From NCBI GenBank assembly GCA_934463425.1, contig CAKSJP010000030.1:1-18846 (forward strand): 18,846 nt of DNA. The letters are read 5' to 3'. Below are positions 14,227 to 18,846 of this stretch, piece by piece. The stretch is from an uncultured Ruminococcus sp. (GTDB lineage Bacteria > Bacillota > Clostridia > Oscillospirales > Ruminococcaceae). The notes under the pieces are model-generated. The model searched no databases, was not told where the DNA came from, and saw only the letters and a program-made list of their open reading frames with translations. Made by a program: the position numbers and the translations under genes. How positions within the stretch are numbered: position 1 is the first letter of the stretch; every line of letters starts with the position of its first letter.

Positions 14227-17200
14227 TTAGCCCAGTGTAGACGGCATGGTTGCAGACGGCATTGCAGTGTTGTTGTGTTCCAGGTATGCATCGTTCTTGA
14301 CGATCTTGACGTTGTTGTAAACGTCCATACCAGTACCAGCCGGGATCAGCTTACCGATGATAACATTTTCCTTCAAGCCATACAGATAGTCGCTCTTGCC
14401 GCGGATCGCAGCATCCGTCAGTGCCTTTGTGGTCTCCTGGAAGGATGCAGCAGACAGGAAGCTGTCAGAGCTGGAGGATGCCTTGGTAATACCCTGGAGC
14501 ATCGGCTCTACGGTAACCAGAGATACCTCGGTCTCGCCGTTGTCGATGCGCTCCTGGAGTGCATCGTTGACCTCCATGATCTTGCGGCGGTCAACCATGG
14601 TTCCCGGAAGCAGATAGCTGCTGCCGGAATCATCGACCTTCACCTTGCGGAGCATCTGGCGTACAATAACCTCGATGTGCTTATCGTTGATATCTACACC
14701 CTGGAGGCGGTAAACCTTCTGTACTTCGCTGATGATATAATCCTGTACTGCCTGAACACCCAGGATGTTCAGGATATCGCCCGGGAATACGTTACCCTCT
14801 GTCATGCGGGTACCCTTCTTGATATATTCGCCCTCGCGGACACGGATCTTGAAGTTATAGTGGATCGGATAGGATTCCGACTCGCCGGTCTCATCGTTGG
14901 TAACAACGATGGTACGGGCAGTCTTGACCTCTTCGATGTGTACCACGCCGTCGATGCGGGACAGAACAGATGCATTCTTCGGGTGACGGCTCTCGAACAG
15001 TTCCTCGACACGCGGAAGACCCTGTGTGATATCTTCTGCCGATGCGATACCACCGGTATGGAAGGTACGCATGGTCAGCTGTGTACCCGGCTCACCGATG
15101 GACTGTGCAGCAATAACGCCGACTGCCTCACCGACAGATACCAGGTTGCCGTGTGCCAGGTTTGCGCCATAGCACTTTGCGCAGACACCCTGTCTTGCGC
15201 GGCACATGAGGACAGAACGGATCTTGATGCGCTCTACGCCGCAGTCCACAATCTTCTGTGCATCTGCTTCGGTGAGCATCTTGTTCTTGGAGATGATGAG
15301 CTCGCCGGTCTGCGGATCGCGCAGATCGTCTACCAGATAACGTCCCACCAGACGCTCTGCCAGCTTTTCGATCAGTTCGTTGCCGTTGCGGATCTCGTAG
15401 ATCTCCAGACCGTCGGTTGCGCCGCAGTCCTGTTCGCGGATGATGACATCCTGCGAAACGTCTACCAGACGACGGGTCAGATAACCAGAGTCGGCGGTAC
15501 GCAGCGCAGTATCTGCCAGACCCTTACGAGCACCACGGGAGGAGATGAAGTACTCCAGGATGTTCAGGCCTTCACGATAGTTGGAACGGATCGGCATCTC
15601 GATGGTCGCACCGGAAGTATTGGCGATCAGGCCACGCATGCCGGCCAGCTGACGGATCTGAGAAATACTACCACGGGCACCGGAGTCCGCCATCATGAAG
15701 ATGGGGTTATACCGATCCAGACCGTTCTGCAGCGCAGTGGTAACGTCGTTGGTTGCCTTGTTCCAGATCTCGATGAACCGCTTGGACTTTTCTGCTGCGG
15801 AGATATAACCATACTCGTATTCCGAGGTGATCTCATCGACCTGTGCATCTGCGGCGTTGACGATATCCCATTTTTCCTTCGGGATGATGGCGTCGCAGAC
15901 AGCAACGGTGATGGCTGCCTTGGTGGAATACTTAAATCCGGTTGCCTTGATCTTATCCAGCACCTCCGAAGTGGTGGTTGTGCCGTGGATCTTGATGCAG
16001 CGGTCAATGATCTGACCCAGCTGCTTCTTGCCGACCAGGAAGGTGACCTCCAGATCGAACTGCTTGTCGGAGTTGGTACGGTCTACATAACCCAGATTCT
16101 GGGGGATATTTTCGTTGAAGATCAGGCGGCCGACGGTGCAGTCGATGATCTTGGATACCCGCTTTTCACCGATATCCTTGGTGATGCGGACTTTGATCTT
16201 GGCGTGGATGGAAACGTCGCCTTCCTGATATGCCATCAGAGCTTCGTTCACATCGCGGAACACCTTGCCCTCGCCCTTTTCGCCGTCCTTTTCCATGGTC
16301 AGGTAGTATGAACCCAGAACCATATCCTGTGTCGGAACTGCAACCGGGCGGCCGTCAGACGGCTTCAGCAGGTTGTTGGCAGCCAGCATCAGGAAACGCG
16401 CCTCTGCCTGTGCCTCAGCGGACAGCGGCAGGTGCACTGCCATCTGGTCGCCGTCGAAGTCCGCGTTGAATGCAGAGCATACCAGCGGATGCAGCTTCAG
16501 TGCACGACCCTCTACCAGAACCGGCTCGAATGCCTGGATACCCAGACGGTGCAGTGTAGGCGCACGGTTCAGCAGAACCGGGTGATCGTGGATGACATTT
16601 TCCAGGGCATCCCATACTTCCGCAGAAGCACGGTCTACCATCTTTCTCGCGCTCTTGATGTTCGCGATGACCTTGGTGTCCACCAGACGTTTCAGCACGA
16701 AGGGCTTGAACAGCTCCAGTGCCATTTCCTTCGGCAGACCGCACTGATACATTTTCAGTTCCGGGCCGACAACGATTACAGAACGGCCGGAGTAGTCAAC
16801 ACGCTTACCCAGCAGGTTCTGACGGAAACGTCCCTGCTTACCCTTCAGCATGTCAGACAGGGACTTCAGCGCACGGTTATTCGGGCCGGTGACCGGTCTG
16901 CCGTGTCTGCCATTGTCGATGAGGGCATCGACTGCTTCCTGGAGCATGCGCTTTTCGTTGCGGACGATGATCTCCGGCGCATCCAGTTCCAGCATGCGCT
17001 TCAGACGATTGTTCCGGTTGATGACCCGGCGATACAGATCGTTCAGGTCAGATGTGGCATATCTGCCGCCGTCCAGCATGACCATCGGGCGCAGATCCGG
17101 CGGAATGACCGGAACAACGTCCATGATCATCCATTCCGGACGGTTGCCGGACTGACGGAATGCCTCAACAATTTCCAGACGCTTCAGCAGCTTCACGCGC

Positions 17201-17805
17201 TTCTGACCGGAAGCCAGCCCAGCCAGCTCGGTTTTCAGCTCTGCTGCCAGTTCGTCCAGGTCGATCTGCTTGAGCAGCTTCTGGATGGCTTCTGCACCCA
17301 TGCCGGCTTCAAACTCGTCGCCGTACTTTTCCCGATAAGCATTGTATTCCTTATCGGTCAGCAGCTGCTTCGGCACCAGCTCCGTGTTGCCCGGATTCAG
17401 TACGATAAACTTGGTGAAGTACAGAACTTCTTCCAGGCGCTTCTGAGAGATCTCCAGCATCTGACCGATACGGGACGGTGTGCCCTTAAAGTACCAGATG
17501 TGAGAGACCGGCGCAGCCAGTTCAATGTGACCCATGCGCTCACGGCGCACCTTTGCACGGGTAACTTCTACGCCGCAGCGGTCGCAGATCTTGCCCTTAA
17601 AGCGGATTTTCTTGAACTTTCCGCAGTGGCACTCCCAGTCCTTGGTCGGTCCAAAGATGCGCTCACAGTACAGACCGTCGCGCTCCGGCTTCTGGGTACG
17701 ATAGTTGATGGTCTCCGGACGCTCCACAGCACCATAGGACCACTCCCGGATACGATCGGGAGAAGCAAGACAAATCTTGATCGATTCAAAAGTGTTAAAT
17801 TCCAA
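14227..17805 (-). CDS. rpoC: DNA-directed RNA polymerase subunit beta'
   Basis: 1192 aa, full length for Firmicutes. It is the large catalytic subunit of RNA polymerase in the cytoplasm. The N-terminal zinc ribbon has four cysteines (59, 61, 74, 77; CHC...CDRC). The active-site motif NADFDGDQ (447-454) carries the three Mg-binding aspartates (449, 451, 453). The second zinc site (CGATDG ... [13 protein letters not shown]) is present, as are the bridge-helix/trigger-loop region ([23 protein letters not shown]) and the conserved [19 protein letters not shown]. The reading frame is open up to 17826, but the best start is the TTG at 17805: AGGAGG lies seven bases upstream, and translation then begins [11 protein letters not shown], close to the usual N-terminus. 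It lies 141 bases after rpoB and is followed after 4 bases by a small membrane protein gene. Confidence 0.98.
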   Translation of the reverse strand: MEFNTFESIKICLASPDRIREWSYGAVERPETINYRTQKPERDGLYCERIFGPTKDWECHCGKFKKIRFKGKICDRCGVEVTRAKVRRERMGHIELAAPVSHIWYFKGTPSRIGQMLEISQKRLEEVLYFTKFIVLNPGNTELVPKQLLTDKEYNAYREKYGDEFEAGMGAEAIQKLLKQIDLDELAAELKTELAGLASGQKRVKLLKRLEIVEAFRQSGNRPEWMIMDVVPVIPPDLRPMVMLDGGRYATSDLNDLYRRVINRNNRLKRMLELDAPEIIVRNEKRMLQEAVDALIDNGRHGRPVTGPNNRALKSLSDMLKGKQGRFRQNLLGKRVDYSGRSVIVVGPELKMYQCGLPKEMALELFKPFVLKRLVDTKVIANIKSARKMVDRASAEVWDALENVIHDHPVLLNRAPTLHRLGIQAFEPVLVEGRALKLHPLVCSAFNADFDGDQMAVHLPLSAEAQAEARFLMLAANNLLKPSDGRPVAVPTQDMVLGSYYLTMEKDGEKGEGKVFRDVNEALMAYQEGDVSIHAKIKVRITKDIGEKRVSKIIDCTVGRLIFNENIPQNLGYVDRTNSDKQFDLEVTFLVGKKQLGQIIDRCIKIHGTTTTSEVLDKIKATGFKYSTKAAITVAVCDAIIPKEKWDIVNAADAQVDEITSEYEYGYISAAEKSKRFIEIWNKATNDVTTALQNGLDRYNPIFMMADSGARGSISQIRQLAGMRGLIANTSGATIEMPIRSNYREGLNILEYFISSRGARKGLADTALRTADSGYLTRRLVDVSQDVIIREQDCGATDGLEIYEIRNGNELIEKLAERLVGRYLVDDLRDPQTGELIISKNKMLTEADAQKIVDCGVERIKIRSVLMCRARQGVCAKCYGANLAHGNLVSVGEAVGVIAAQSIGEPGTQLTMRTFHTGGIASAEDITQGLPRVEELFESRHPKNASVLSRIDGVVHIEEVKTARTIVVTNDETGESESYPIHYNFKIRVREGEYIKKGTRMTEGNVFPGDILNILGVQAVQDYIISEVQKVYRLQGVDINDKHIEVIVRQMLRKVKVDDSGSSYLLPGTMVDRRKIMEVNDALQERIDNGETEVSLVTVEPMLQGITKASSSSDSFLSAASFQETTKALTDAAIRGKSDYLYGLKENVIIGKLIPAGTGMDVYNNVKIVKNDAYLEHNNTAMPSATMPSTLG

Positions 17806-17812
17806 ACCGTTA

Positions 17813-17818
17813 CCTCCT
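17813..17818 (-). promoter_or_regulatory. Ribosome binding site that fixes the TTG start of rpoC
   Basis: On the minus strand a perfect AGGAGG (17818-17813) stands seven bases before TTG (17805-17803). The upstream in-frame TTG at 17826 would place this box inside the coding region and has no box of its own, so it is rejected as the start. Confidence 0.9.
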
Positions 17819-17841
17819 AATATCAACGAGGAAACAGGGGA

Positions 17842-17865
17842 AGCGGACGCACCATTCCGTCCGCT
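17842..17865 (-). other. Second hairpin in the rpoB-rpoC gap
   Basis: A perfect 8-bp GC-rich stem (AGCGGACG at 17842-17849 with CGTCCGCT at 17858-17865) closes an 8-base loop. No T-run follows on the minus strand (TCCCCTGTTTCC instead), so it is not a simple terminator. It ends 23 bases upstream of the rpoC ribosome binding site. It could be a processing site or stabilise the rpoC end of the transcript. Confidence 0.55.
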
Positions 17866-17890
17866 GCCTGTCTGTTGGTGTATCTCGAAA

Positions 17891-17920
17891 GATCTGACCT
17901 TTCCGGCAGGAAAGCAGATC
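17891..17920 (-). other. First hairpin in the rpoB-rpoC gap
   Basis: A 12-bp stem (GATCTG plus CTTTCC against GGAAAG plus CAGATC) with a two-base bulge closes a four-base loop. It starts 26 bases after the rpoB stop. On the minus strand it is followed only by TTTCGAG, a poor U-run, so at most partial termination is expected. It could set the ratio of rpoB to rpoC transcript. Confidence 0.55.
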
Positions 17921-17946
17921 CAATCATTATTTTATGACCAAAACGA

Positions 17947-18846
<900 letters not shown>

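Noticed and set aside
13999..17820. Long + strand openings opposite rpoC (about 770 and 462 codons)
   Set aside because: They are antisense to a certain rpoC gene, encode Cys/His/Gln-rich sequence with no family features, and have no ribosome binding site. They result from codon bias in rpoC.

Overview
The window comes from a Gram-positive anaerobe of the Firmicutes, most likely a Ruminococcus-type member of the Oscillospiraceae/Ruminococcaceae. The evidence is a type I dockerin on a secreted protein, several BspA-type (LRR_5) leucine-rich-repeat surface proteins, strong AAAGGAG-type ribosome binding sites, sigma-A-like promoters and a fairly GC-rich base composition. The genus is an inference; no rRNA is present to settle it.

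Layout, left to right. (1) 1-764: a terminator of an upstream gene, then a single + strand gene for a small membrane-anchored protein of unknown function with its own promoter. A bidirectional terminator follows. (2) 783-1957, minus strand: a secreted LRR protein ending in a dockerin. Its near-consensus sigma-A promoter is overlaid by three copies of a 7-base motif that look like an operator. (3) 2051-11526, minus strand: one long co-directional cluster, read from right to left. It runs glmS, three paralogous signal peptide/LRR/transmembrane proteins, an ECF-type sigma factor, its probable membrane anti-sigma partner, and a VanY-like D,D-carboxypeptidase, and it ends in a terminator at 1988-2020. 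Gaps are 16-77 bases or 4-base overlaps. (4) 11374-11768: a divergent intergenic region with two well-formed promoters. (5) 11769-13811, plus strand: a tightly packed three-gene operon of uncharacterised proteins (417, 74 and 187 aa). A bidirectional terminator follows. (6) 13917-18846, minus strand: the end of rpoB (cut by the window edge), rpoC, and a small membrane protein immediately after rpoC.

How it may fit together: GlmS makes glucosamine-6-phosphate, the entry to amino-sugar and peptidoglycan synthesis, and the VanY-like enzyme trims peptidoglycan stem peptides. Between them lie three surface LRR proteins and a sigma/anti-sigma pair of the kind that senses the outside of the membrane. 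The simplest reading is an envelope-associated locus in which wall precursor supply, surface display and signalling are transcribed together. This is an inference from gene order. The most distinctive observations are this cluster, the operator-like heptamers on the LRR-dockerin promoter, the unknown three-gene operon, and the acidic tail and intergenic hairpins at rpoB-rpoC.
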